DNA of 64,000 nucleotides from NCBI RefSeq assembly GCF_006438785.1, contig NZ_RCZB01000007.1, positions 1 to 64,000 of the forward strand. The letters run 5' to 3'. Under the pieces are notes generated by a model that was not told the DNA's origin, searched no databases, and saw only the letters and a list, made by a program, of their open reading frames with translations. The position numbers and the translations under genes are program-made. This stretch comes from Rhodanobacter glycinis (lineage in GTDB: Bacteria; Pseudomonadota; Gammaproteobacteria; Xanthomonadales; Rhodanobacteraceae). Numbering within the stretch: position 1 is the first letter of the stretch; every line of letters begins with the position of its first letter. Positions 56,994-64,000 of the stretch are shown one piece after another.

Positions 56994-57878
56994 ATGACCA
57001 ACGCGATATTCACCGCTTCGGAAAGCTCGGCATACGACGATCGCATCGAAGTGCGCTACCACTTCCCTCGCACCTACCTGCGACAGGTCGAGCAGACGAT
57101 CGGCGACTGGATCGTCTACTACGAGCCACGCCGGACAACCGGTCCGAACAGTGCCACCGGTCGGCAGGCGTATTTCGCATTAGCTCAAGTCACCAACGTC
57201 ACACAGGACTCGGAGCGAGCAGATCACCACTACGCCCACCTACAGAACTTCCTGGAGTTCGACCAAGCCGTACCTTTCCGCGAAGGGCCGGCGTACCACG
57301 AATCCCGCCTGAAAAAAGAAGATGGTTCAGCCAACAAGGGCGCGTTCGGTCGTTCGGTTCGACTGATACCGGCCGACGAGTTCGCCAGCATCGTGCAGAT
57401 AGGCCTGTCTGCCGCACCCGAACCTTGGGAGCTGGCTGACCGAGTGGCCGAACCCGTACCCGAATACGTCGTTCACCCTCTAGTCGAACAGGTCGGCCTA
57501 CGGAAATTCCGCGATGTCGCCTTCCGGCGACACGTCCGAAGTGCCTACGCCAACACCTGCGCCGTCACCGGCCTGCGCTTGATCAACGGCGGCGGCCGCC
57601 CCGAGGTGCAGGCCGCGCATATCCGCTCGGTGGAAGCTGATGGCCCGGACACCGTTCGCAACGGCATCGCTCTTACCGGCACGGCTCATTGGCTGTTCGA
57701 CCGCGGCCTGCTCAGCTTCGCCGATGACTACACTATCTTGCTGTCTCCGCATGGCGTGCCCGATGGACTCGACAAGCTGATCTTGCCGGAGCGAAAGCTA
57801 CAAATACCGACCAACCCCGACCTGCGGCCTCACGCAACTTATCTCGCGTGGCACCGCGATCATTGCTTCAAGCACTAG
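56994..57878 (+). CDS. HNH endonuclease with an N-terminal PUA/EVE-like region
   Basis: The 294-residue protein has a C-terminal HNH_2 domain (about residues 185-250): CAVTGLRLINGGGRPEVQAA starts it, followed by H-I-R, RNGIALTGTAHWLFD and LLSFADD. The N-terminal 150 residues (YDDRIEVRYHFPRTYLRQVE, then GDWIVYYEPRR and YFALAQVTNV) look like a PUA-superfamily fold, which in other nucleases reads modified bases; that is inference. The pairing with the Mrr-like gene suggests restriction of modified or foreign DNA. No methyltransferase gene is present nearby. Confidence 0.8.
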   Translation: MTNAIFTASESSAYDDRIEVRYHFPRTYLRQVEQTIGDWIVYYEPRRTTGPNSATGRQAYFALAQVTNVTQDSERADHHYAHLQNFLEFDQAVPFREGPAYHESRLKKEDGSANKGAFGRSVRLIPADEFASIVQIGLSAAPEPWELADRVAEPVPEYVVHPLVEQVGLRKFRDVAFRRHVRSAYANTCAVTGLRLINGGGRPEVQAAHIRSVEADGPDTVRNGIALTGTAHWLFDRGLLSFADDYTILLSPHGVPDGLDKLILPERKLQIPTNPDLRPHATYLAWHRDHCFKH

Positions 57879-58122
57879 CTCCAAATTTTTCCGCCAGAAA
57901 GTCCACTGTGCTCCTTGTTTTCGACCACGGCAATTTTCCCGCCCGCGTCCCGGTGTGGCAGCGGCGCTACAAGAAAAATTCGAAGAATTTGCTACTGCTT
58001 TGGCAGGAACATGCGTAGACCCAAGCTATAGATACTCGAGGAAAACGGAGATTTCGAAGATGGACCATGGTTCGATGTCTAGAGACATTTCTCCTGTAGA
58101 AATCCATCGGAACTGACATTTA

Positions 58123-59013
58123 ATGTTGATCTACAAATATCTAGCGACTGATCGGCCCCAGGCACTCGATAACGCCACGCTCCGTGCGACACAAGCCGAC
58201 GCATTAAACGACCCTTTTGAACTCAAACCATTTTTCCGAACCATTTTTGAAATGAGCGATCTCACGAGCATCCTTGCCGAACAGGCTTCAGAGGAAAATT
58301 TGCTCGATAGGGTTTACGAGCAGTTACCTGAAAACATTCGTGCTCGGTTGTCAAAAGAGAACGTAGGCGTCCTCATGGCGCAGGACGAGATCCGACAGGG
58401 CATGGAAAAAACGCGCCGGGATTTTCGCACGGCGGTCTCTCACGAACTTCCAGCCCTATCGTCACGCGCGCGAGAAATCCTCCACGAGCAGCTGGGTTCC
58501 AAAATAGGCATCATCAGTTTCACGGACGACCCGACAAACCCACTTATGTGGTCGCATTACGCATCAGAACACCGCGGCTACGCCATCGAATTTGATGGCA
58601 CACACCCGTTCTTCGATCGGCGTCGGTCAAAAGAGGATGAGTTTTTCCATCTTCGACCCGTTCGATATATGAACAACTTGAGCGCACATGAGAAACTGGC
58701 TGATCTGGATGGCACCTCGGTGCTTTGCGCCAAGCAAAGCGCTTGGGCATATGAGCGCGAGCACCGTTTGCTGGTGCCAGTAGATCCGTCCACTCAAACA
58801 GACGTTACTAACCCGATTCACCTCATTCACTTTCCCCGCGAATGTGTTCGAAGCGTCATTCTTGGGGGACGGTCAACGGTAGTGCTGGAAAGCGAGTTAG
58901 GCACGATCCTGCAGCGCTACTCAGCATACGCCGACGTCAAACTGCGACGCGCGACCGCGGACTTTGCCAGTGGCTCAATCGTGATAAGTGATGTGAAAGC
59001 AACCAACATCTAG
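58123..59013 (+). CDS. DUF2971-domain protein
   Basis: The 296-residue protein starts MLIYKYLATDRPQALDNATL, the usual N-terminus of DUF2971 proteins. It has the conserved core IISFTDDPTNPLMWSHYASE, GYAIEFDG and later QSAWAYEREHRLLVPVD. DUF2971 has no settled function; it is frequent in genomic islands and defence-rich regions. Codon use is lower in GC than in the flanking core genes, suggesting transfer. The 244-bp gap before it holds no clear gene. It ends just before a hairpin-rich region. Confidence 0.85.
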   Translation: MLIYKYLATDRPQALDNATLRATQADALNDPFELKPFFRTIFEMSDLTSILAEQASEENLLDRVYEQLPENIRARLSKENVGVLMAQDEIRQGMEKTRRDFRTAVSHELPALSSRAREILHEQLGSKIGIISFTDDPTNPLMWSHYASEHRGYAIEFDGTHPFFDRRRSKEDEFFHLRPVRYMNNLSAHEKLADLDGTSVLCAKQSAWAYEREHRLLVPVDPSTQTDVTNPIHLIHFPRECVRSVILGGRSTVVLESELGTILQRYSAYADVKLRRATADFASGSIVISDVKATNI

Positions 59014-59117
59014 TAAGTGTCGAAATCGCCGTCCATCCTGATGAGCCGTTCGGGTGGGGTCGAGTATCTGGGTTCGAGCTACTTCCGGCGACCAACCACT
59101 CGGCCTAAGTCCCACAT

Positions 59118-59454
59118 CGCCCGCGTAGCGGGCGTACCGAGTGCGGGCCAGGATGGCCCGCTGCTCTACCCGGGGCCCCTGCGCGGCGGTGAGCTGGGGA
59201 CGACAGGCCGCGTAGCGGGAATCGGCAGGAGGCCGATTCCTTTTCGCCAGCACAGGGATGTGCTGTCGAAAAGCCCGGCCCCAGCTCACGGACTTGCCGG
59301 GCATGGATGCCCGGCAAGCGCCAAGCGGGGTGGCCTTCTCTTTTGGTTACTTTTCTCTTGGCCACGCAAGAGAAAAGTGACTCGGGCTCCGTAGGAGCAC
59401 GAAAGCTCTGCGCTAAAGGCCAACCACAGAAGCGATTCCGGCCTTCGCCGGAAT
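59118..59454. repeat. Cluster of seven consecutive hairpin-forming palindromes
   Basis: Stems found in order are: CGCCCGC/GCGGGCG (59118-59134), GCGGGCC/GGCCCGC (59143-59161), GGAATCGGC/GCCGATTCC (59218-59240), CTTTTCG with CAGCACA pairing across to 59273 (59240-59273, one mismatch), CTTGCCGGGCAT/ATGCCCGGCAAG (59293-59318), ACTTTTCTCTTG/CAAGAGAAAAGT (59349-59378) and ATTCCGGC/GCCGGAAT (59435-59454). All fall in a gene-free region of about 540 bp (59014-59553). They resemble extragenic repeats of the Xanthomonadales type. A transcribed structured RNA is possible but unproven. Confidence 0.75.
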
Positions 59455-59498
59455 GACGAGGGATAGGGAGTGGAGTGGCAAGTGGTAGTGGATGGCGA

Positions 59499-59530
59499 CA
59501 AAAAAAGGCCGCCAAGTCGGCGGCCTTCTC
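59499..59530 (-). terminator. Rho-independent terminator of htpG
   Basis: On the minus strand AAGGCCGCCG pairs with CGGCGGCCTT around a short loop, followed by a run of seven T (plus-strand AAAAAAA at about 59499-59506). It lies 24 bp after the htpG stop. Confidence 0.85.
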
Positions 59531-59553
59531 GTCTCAGCAAGGCGCCCCGCGCC

Positions 59554-61422
59554 TCACCCCAACAACACCCGATTCAACCTCTGCACAAACGCCGACGGAT
59601 CCGGCAACTGCGCCCCAGCGGCAATCTCCGCCTGCTCCAGCAGCAACGTGGCCAGATCCTTCGCCTTCGCCTCATCCGTTTCCGCCTCGACGCGCTTCAG
59701 CAACGCATGCTGCGGATTGATCTCCAGCGTGGGCTTGTTCTCCGGCATGTCGTGGCCGGCTTCGCGCAGCAGGCGGGCCAGGTGCGGCGCCATCTCGTAA
59801 TCGGCCAGCGCCAGGCAAGACGGCGAATCGGTGAGGCGGGCGGAGACGCGCACGTCGCCGACGCGGTCGCCGAGCAGGTCCTTGAGTTTCTTGACCAGCG
59901 GCTCGGCCTCCTTCGCGGATTCCTCCTGCTTCTTCTTGTCGGCCTCGTCCAGCGGCAGTTCGCCCTTGGCGACGTTCTGCAGTTTCTTGCCGCTGTATTC
60001 GCTCAGGGAGCCGAGCATCCACTCGTCGATGCGGTCGGACATCAGCAGCACTTCGGTGCCCTTGGCCTTGAACGCTTCCAGCTGCGGGCTGCCGATGGCG
60101 GCGGCGTGGCTGTCGGCGGTGATGAACCAGATGGTGTCCTGGCCCACCGGCATGCGACCGATGTAGTCGTCGAACGAGACGGTCTGCGCGCTGCCCTCGC
60201 CTTTGGTGGAGGCGAAGCGCAGCAGCTTGGCGATGCGCTCGCGGTTGTTGGCGTCCTCGCTGATGCCTTCCTTGAGCGTGTTGCCGAACGCCTTGTAGAA
60301 GGTGGCGAATTTCTCCGGCTCGTCTTTCGCCAGCTTCTCGATCAGGTCGAGCACGCGCTTGACGCAGGCGGACTTGATGCGCTCGAGCTGGCGGTTCTGC
60401 TGCAGGATCTCGCGGCTGACGTTGAGCGGCAGGTCGTCGGCGTCGACCACACCGCGCACGAAGCGCAGGTAGTTCGGCAGCAGCTCTTCGGCGGCGTCCA
60501 TGATGAAGACGCGCTTGATGTAGAGCTTCAGCCCCTTGCGCTCGTCGCGGCCGCCCATCATCAGGTCGAACGGCGGTTGCGACGGGATGTACAGCAAGGT
60601 GGTGAAGCTCTGGCTGCCCTCGACGCGGTTGTGCGTCCACGCCAGCGCGTCGTTGAAGTCGTGGCCGAGCGACTTGTAGAAGCTCTGGTAATCGTCGTCG
60701 CTGATCTCGGACTTCGGCTTGGTCCACAGCGCCGAGGCGGCGTTGATGGTTTCGAATTCGTCGGTCGGCTTGCCATCCTTCTCCACCGGCATGCGGATCG
60801 GGAAGGCGACGTGGTCGGAGTACTTGGTGATCAGCGACCGTAGCTGCCAGCGCTTGAGGAACTCATCCTCGTCGGCCTTCAGGTGCAGGATGACGGACGT
60901 GCCGCGCTCGGCCTGCTCGACCTGTTCCAGCGAATACTCGCCCTTGCCGTCGCTCTCCCACTTCACGCCGTCGCTCGCCGGCGCATCGGCGCGGCGGGTG
61001 ATCACGGTGACCTTGTCGGCCACCACGAAGGCGGAATAGAAGCCCACGCCGAATTGGCCGATCAGCCGCGCGTCGGCCTTCTGCTCGCCCGACATCGCTT
61101 CGAGGAAACGCTTGGTGCCGGAGCTGGCGATGGTGCCAATGTTGGCCACCACCTCGTCGCGGTTCATGCCGACGCCGTTGTCGCGGATGGTGACGGTGCG
61201 CGCGTCCGGATCCCAGCTCACGTCGATGTGCAGCTCGCTGTCGCCGGCGGAAAGTTCCGGCTTGGCGATCGACTCGAAGCGCAGCTTGTCGCAGGCGTCG
61301 GACGCGTTGGAGATCAACTCGCGCAGGAAGATCTCCTTGTGCGAGTACAGCGAATGCGTGACCAGGTGCAGCACCTGGGCGACTTCGGCTTCGAATTTGC
61401 GGGTTTCGGCGGGTGCGTTCAT
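59554..61422 (-). CDS. htpG: Chaperone HtpG (Hsp90 family)
   Basis: The 622-residue protein starts MNAPAETRKFEAEVAQVLHL. The GHKL ATPase motifs are ELISNASDACDKLRFE, DNGVGMNRDEVV and GQFGVGFYSAFVVADKV. The middle domain includes the conserved RGVVDADDLPLNVSREILQQ. Length is usual for the bacterial form, which lacks the charged linker and C-terminal MEEVD of eukaryotes. It is a heat-inducible chaperone in the cytoplasm. A strong terminator follows. Confidence 0.97.
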   Translation of the reverse strand: MNAPAETRKFEAEVAQVLHLVTHSLYSHKEIFLRELISNASDACDKLRFESIAKPELSAGDSELHIDVSWDPDARTVTIRDNGVGMNRDEVVANIGTIASSGTKRFLEAMSGEQKADARLIGQFGVGFYSAFVVADKVTVITRRADAPASDGVKWESDGKGEYSLEQVEQAERGTSVILHLKADEDEFLKRWQLRSLITKYSDHVAFPIRMPVEKDGKPTDEFETINAASALWTKPKSEISDDDYQSFYKSLGHDFNDALAWTHNRVEGSQSFTTLLYIPSQPPFDLMMGGRDERKGLKLYIKRVFIMDAAEELLPNYLRFVRGVVDADDLPLNVSREILQQNRQLERIKSACVKRVLDLIEKLAKDEPEKFATFYKAFGNTLKEGISEDANNRERIAKLLRFASTKGEGSAQTVSFDDYIGRMPVGQDTIWFITADSHAAAIGSPQLEAFKAKGTEVLLMSDRIDEWMLGSLSEYSGKKLQNVAKGELPLDEADKKKQEESAKEAEPLVKKLKDLLGDRVGDVRVSARLTDSPSCLALADYEMAPHLARLLREAGHDMPENKPTLEINPQHALLKRVEAETDEAKAKDLATLLLEQAEIAAGAQLPDPSAFVQRLNRVLLG

Positions 61423-61520
61423 GCGTGGATGTTCCGTTGTTGCGTGGATGTTGAATGGTTTGACTCGTCATGCCGGCGCAGGCCGGCGTGACGGATCTGA
61501 AGTTTACGGCCCGACGGTAT

Positions 61521-62414
61521 TTACGCGGCGCTCTGCAGCGCGGCGATGCGCTCGTCCAGCGGCGGATGGCTCATGAACAATCTCTTGAGGCCGTCCGTCA
61601 GCGGGCCGGAAATGCCGAACGCGGCGATCGTCTGCGGCAGTGTGCTCTCGCCGTGATTACCTTTCAGTCGTTGCAGCGCGGAGATCATTGCTCCGCGACC
61701 GGCGAATTGCGCGCCGGCCGCGTCGGCGCGGAACTCGCGCCAGCGCGAGAAGGCCGCCACGATGATCGAGGCGAACAAGCCGAACACCAGCTGCAGCACC
61801 ATCACCACCACGAAGTAGCCGATGCCGCTGCCTCCGCGGTTGTCGTCGCGGCCGCCCGCCATCCAGCTGTCGACCAGCCGGCCGACGATGCGCGCGGCCA
61901 GGATCACCAGCGTGTTCAGCACGCCCTGGATCAGCGTCAGCGTGACCATGTCGCCGTTGGCGACGTGGCCGATCTCGTGGCCGAGCACGGCGGTGACCTG
62001 CTCGCGATCCATCTGCTGCAGCAGGCCGGAGCTGACCGCCACAAGCGAGCTGTTTTTGGTCATGCCGGTGGCGAAGGCGTTCATCTCCGGCGCGTCGTAG
62101 ATCGCCACCTCGGGCATGCCGATGCCGGCGTTCTGCGCGTGGCGACGGACGGTGTCGACCAGCCAGCGCTCGCTCTCGTTCTGCGGCTGCTCGATCACCC
62201 GCGCGCCGGTGGACCACTTGGCGATCATCTTGGACATCGCCAGCGAAATGAAGGCGCCGCCCATGCCGAACACGGCGGCGTAGGCCAGCAGGCCGGTCAT
62301 GCCGCCATAGCCGCGGGCGGCCGCCATCTGGTCGATGCCGAACAGGTGGCAGACGATGCTCAGCAGGAGCAGGACGGCGAGGTTGGTACCGATGAACAAT
62401 GCAATGCGACGCAT
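61521..62414 (-). CDS. htpX: Protease HtpX (M48 membrane metalloprotease)
   Basis: The 297-residue protein has two N-terminal membrane helices (ALFIGTNLAVLLLLSIVCHL and the segment ending GMGGAFISLAMSKM), the zinc motif HEIGH in TAVLGHEIGHVANGDMVTLT, and two more helices afterwards. HtpX degrades misfolded inner membrane proteins and is normally induced by envelope or heat stress. It lies upstream of htpG on the same strand (98 bp gap), so the two stress genes may share control. Confidence 0.96.
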   Translation of the reverse strand: MRRIALFIGTNLAVLLLLSIVCHLFGIDQMAAARGYGGMTGLLAYAAVFGMGGAFISLAMSKMIAKWSTGARVIEQPQNESERWLVDTVRRHAQNAGIGMPEVAIYDAPEMNAFATGMTKNSSLVAVSSGLLQQMDREQVTAVLGHEIGHVANGDMVTLTLIQGVLNTLVILAARIVGRLVDSWMAGGRDDNRGGSGIGYFVVVMVLQLVFGLFASIIVAAFSRWREFRADAAGAQFAGRGAMISALQRLKGNHGESTLPQTIAAFGISGPLTDGLKRLFMSHPPLDERIAALQSAA

Positions 62415-62549
62415 GGCTGTCTCTCTGGGTGGCAGTCATGAAGGGAGTGTGGCGTGAGCTGAAAATTCGGGGCGGCACCGCCCGCTTTCAAGGGCGCGGG
62501 CCGCCATCGCTGCGCATCCGGCCATGCGCACCTCCCCTAGAATGAGCCC

Positions 62550-63416
62550 ATGACGTACCGCGGTCGCTTCGCCCCCTCGCCCACCGGGCACCTGCATTTC
62601 GGCTCGCTGGTTGCCGCGGTGGGCAGCTGGCTGTGCGCGCGGCAGGCGGGCGGCCAATGGTTGTTGCGCGTGGAAGACATCGACCCGCCGCGCGAAGTGT
62701 CCGGCAGCGCGGCCAGCATCCTCGCCGCGCTGCCGGCATTCGGCCTGGTGGCGGATGCGCCGGCGTTGTTCCAGTCGCAGCGTATCCAGGCCTATGACGC
62801 GGCGTTCGAGCAGCTGCGCGCCGCGAACCTGATCTTTCCGTGCTGGTGCAGCCGCAGCGACCTGGCCGGAGCGAACGGCATCCACCGCGACGGTCATTGC
62901 ATCGCACCGCCGCACCCGGTCTACCCGCCGGCATGGCGATTGCGCACGCCGGATATCGAGATCACGTTCGACGATGCCTTGCAGGGTCCGCAGCGGCAGA
63001 GCCTGCGCAAGCTAGGCGGCGACTTCGTGATACGCCGGGTCGAGGGTTTCTACTCGTACCAGCTGGCCTGTGTGGTGGACGACGCGTTCCAGGGCATTAC
63101 CGAGGTGGTGCGCGGGCGCGACCTGCTCGATTCCACCGCGCGGCAGATCTGGCTGCAGCGCTGCCTTGGCCTGCCGACACCGGGTTATCGCCACTTGCCG
63201 CTGGCGCTGGATGCCCACGGGCGCAAGCTGTCCAAATCCGACCAGGCGTTTCCGGTGGACCCACACGCCCCGCTGCCGGCATTGCGACATGCGCTGGCGT
63301 TTCTGCAGCTGCCGGCGGCCCCGGCCGCGTGCCGCGTGGACGAGTTGCTGGCCCACGCGCTGGCGAATTTCGACCCCACCGTTTTGCCGCACTGCAGCGG
63401 TCACTCTGTCCGCTGA
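62550..63416 (+). CDS. gluQ: Glutamyl-Q tRNA(Asp) synthetase
   Basis: The 288-residue protein is a GluRS catalytic core without an anticodon-binding domain. It has the HIGH-like motif APSPTGHLHFGSLVAAVGSW, zinc-ligand cysteines (CWCSRSDLAG, C in DGHCIAPP) and the KMSKS-like GRKLSKSDQAF. It attaches glutamate to the queuosine of tRNA-Asp. Length and the missing anticodon domain separate it from gltX. In many gammaproteobacteria it is next to dksA; here it stands alone, divergent from htpX. Confidence 0.94.
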   Translation: MTYRGRFAPSPTGHLHFGSLVAAVGSWLCARQAGGQWLLRVEDIDPPREVSGSAASILAALPAFGLVADAPALFQSQRIQAYDAAFEQLRAANLIFPCWCSRSDLAGANGIHRDGHCIAPPHPVYPPAWRLRTPDIEITFDDALQGPQRQSLRKLGGDFVIRRVEGFYSYQLACVVDDAFQGITEVVRGRDLLDSTARQIWLQRCLGLPTPGYRHLPLALDAHGRKLSKSDQAFPVDPHAPLPALRHALAFLQLPAAPAACRVDELLAHALANFDPTVLPHCSGHSVR

Positions 63417-63528
63417 AACGTTATAAATGGGCGTACGCGCCGGTTCCGCATGGCAATGATTGCAACACTGGCTTGCCATGATCCGCTGCGACAGCCTTCC
63501 GCTTCACCTCCACAGGAGACACAAGGAC

Positions 63529-64000
63529 ATGACACAGCGCACGGCATTGGTCACGGGCGGCACCGGTGGCATCGGCAGCGCGATCGTTCGCTACCTCGCC
63601 GGACAGGGACATCGGGTGGCCACCAATTATCGCGACCCGGACAAGGCCGAAGCCTGGCGCAAGGCGATGGCGGCGGATGGCATCGAGGTGTGCATGGTGC
63701 AGGGCGACGTCTGCGACCCGACTGCCAGCGAAGCGATGATCCGCGCGATCGAGGAGAAGTGCGGGCCGATCGACATCCTGGTCAACAACGCCGGCATCAC
63801 CCGCGACACCACCTTCCACAAGATGACCTACCAGCAGTGGACGGAGGTGATCAACACCAACTTGAACGCCTGCTTCAACGTCACCCGCCCGGTGATCGAG
63901 GGCATGCGCGCGCGCAAGTGGGGGCGCATCGTGCAGATCAGTTCGATCAACGGCCAGAAAGGCCAGTACGGCCAGGCCAACTACGCCGCGGCGAAGGCCG
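63529..64000 (+). CDS. phbB: Acetoacetyl-CoA reductase (PhbB), 5' part cut by the window edge
   Basis: The first 157 residues are present and in frame to the window end. The NADP-binding motif TGGTGGIGSAIVRYL is near residue 10, NNAG in LVNNAGITRDTTFHKM, the catalytic Ser in QISSINGQKGQ, and YGQANYAAAK holds the Tyr and Lys of the SDR active site. PhbB reduces acetoacetyl-CoA to (R)-3-hydroxybutyryl-CoA for polyhydroxybutyrate. Close relatives such as FabG are shorter at the N-terminus; the INGQKGQ(Y/F)GQ(A/T)NY pattern favours PhbB. CAGGAG precedes the ATG at 63529. Confidence 0.88.
   Translation, partial: MTQRTALVTGGTGGIGSAIVRYLAGQGHRVATNYRDPDKAEAWRKAMAADGIEVCMVQGDVCDPTASEAMIRAIEEKCGPIDILVNNAGITRDTTFHKMTYQQWTEVINTNLNACFNVTRPVIEGMRARKWGRIVQISSINGQKGQYGQANYAAAKA

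Noticed and set aside
58060-58116. 18-codon leader-type peptide before the DUF2971 gene
   Set aside because: It has an ATG and a weak GGAG upstream, but nothing else supports translation.

Overview
This is a high-GC gammaproteobacterial chromosome segment. It most resembles the Rhodanobacteraceae/Xanthomonadales (Rhodanobacter or Dyella-like). The basis is the conserved block mutS-cinA(pncC)-recA-recX-alaS-csrA-tRNA-Ser(GCU), three large TonB-dependent receptors (one Oar-like), and protein resemblance throughout. The assignment comes from gene content and was not checked by any search.

Region 1 (1-7150) is an integrated element lying against the 3' end of tRNA-Ser(GCU). From the left it holds the tail of an IS3-type transposase, a 5'-truncated SF3/P4-alpha-like helicase gene, and a dense iteron array of 12 GCGTCGC/GCGACGC cores that looks like its replication origin. 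Next come a small regulator-like gene, an HK97-type major capsid gene, a small gene with a carbohydrate-binding-like fold, a P27-type small terminase and short hypothetical genes. No large terminase, portal or integrase is seen in the window. Facing this block is a two-gene CBASS-like defence operon: a CD-NTase and a multi-pass membrane effector.

Region 2 (7150-18850) is core chromosome: tRNA-Ser, csrA, alaS, recX, recA and pncC on the minus strand, mutS on the plus strand, a wrecked catalase gene, two paralogous PilH-like receiver proteins flanking the Hsp15 gene, and an AEC permease.

Region 3 (18950-23160) holds an APH-fold kinase and a TPP riboswitch that leads into a TonB receptor and a PnuC/PnuT permease, a predicted thiamine uptake operon. 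A DUF4124 protein follows.

Region 4 (24014-33502) is a six-gene minus-strand operon: TonB receptor, serine hydrolase, dipeptide epimerase, POT peptide symporter, RpiR regulator, second serine hydrolase. It starts from a strong promoter with an 18-bp palindrome. Together the genes read as a scavenging pathway for D-amino-acid-containing peptides, probably murein peptides.

Region 5 (33780-53980) is accessory metabolism and signalling. It includes a thiolase remnant, an alpha/beta hydrolase-OsmC fusion, a PAS/GAF histidine kinase with a NarL-type regulator, a set of small secreted or stress-related enzymes, a frameshifted flavin monooxygenase, an Oar-like receptor, several secreted hydrolases and peptidases, and a BaeSR-like two-component system.

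Region 6 (53965-59470) has a peroxiredoxin-like/membrane protein pair divergent from a TetR regulator. A 21-bp-period degenerate repeat array follows, then a candidate defence cluster (membrane-anchored Mrr nuclease, HNH nuclease, DUF2971 protein), ending in a run of seven hairpins.

Region 7 (59499-64000) is core again: htpG, htpX, gluQ and the start of phbB.
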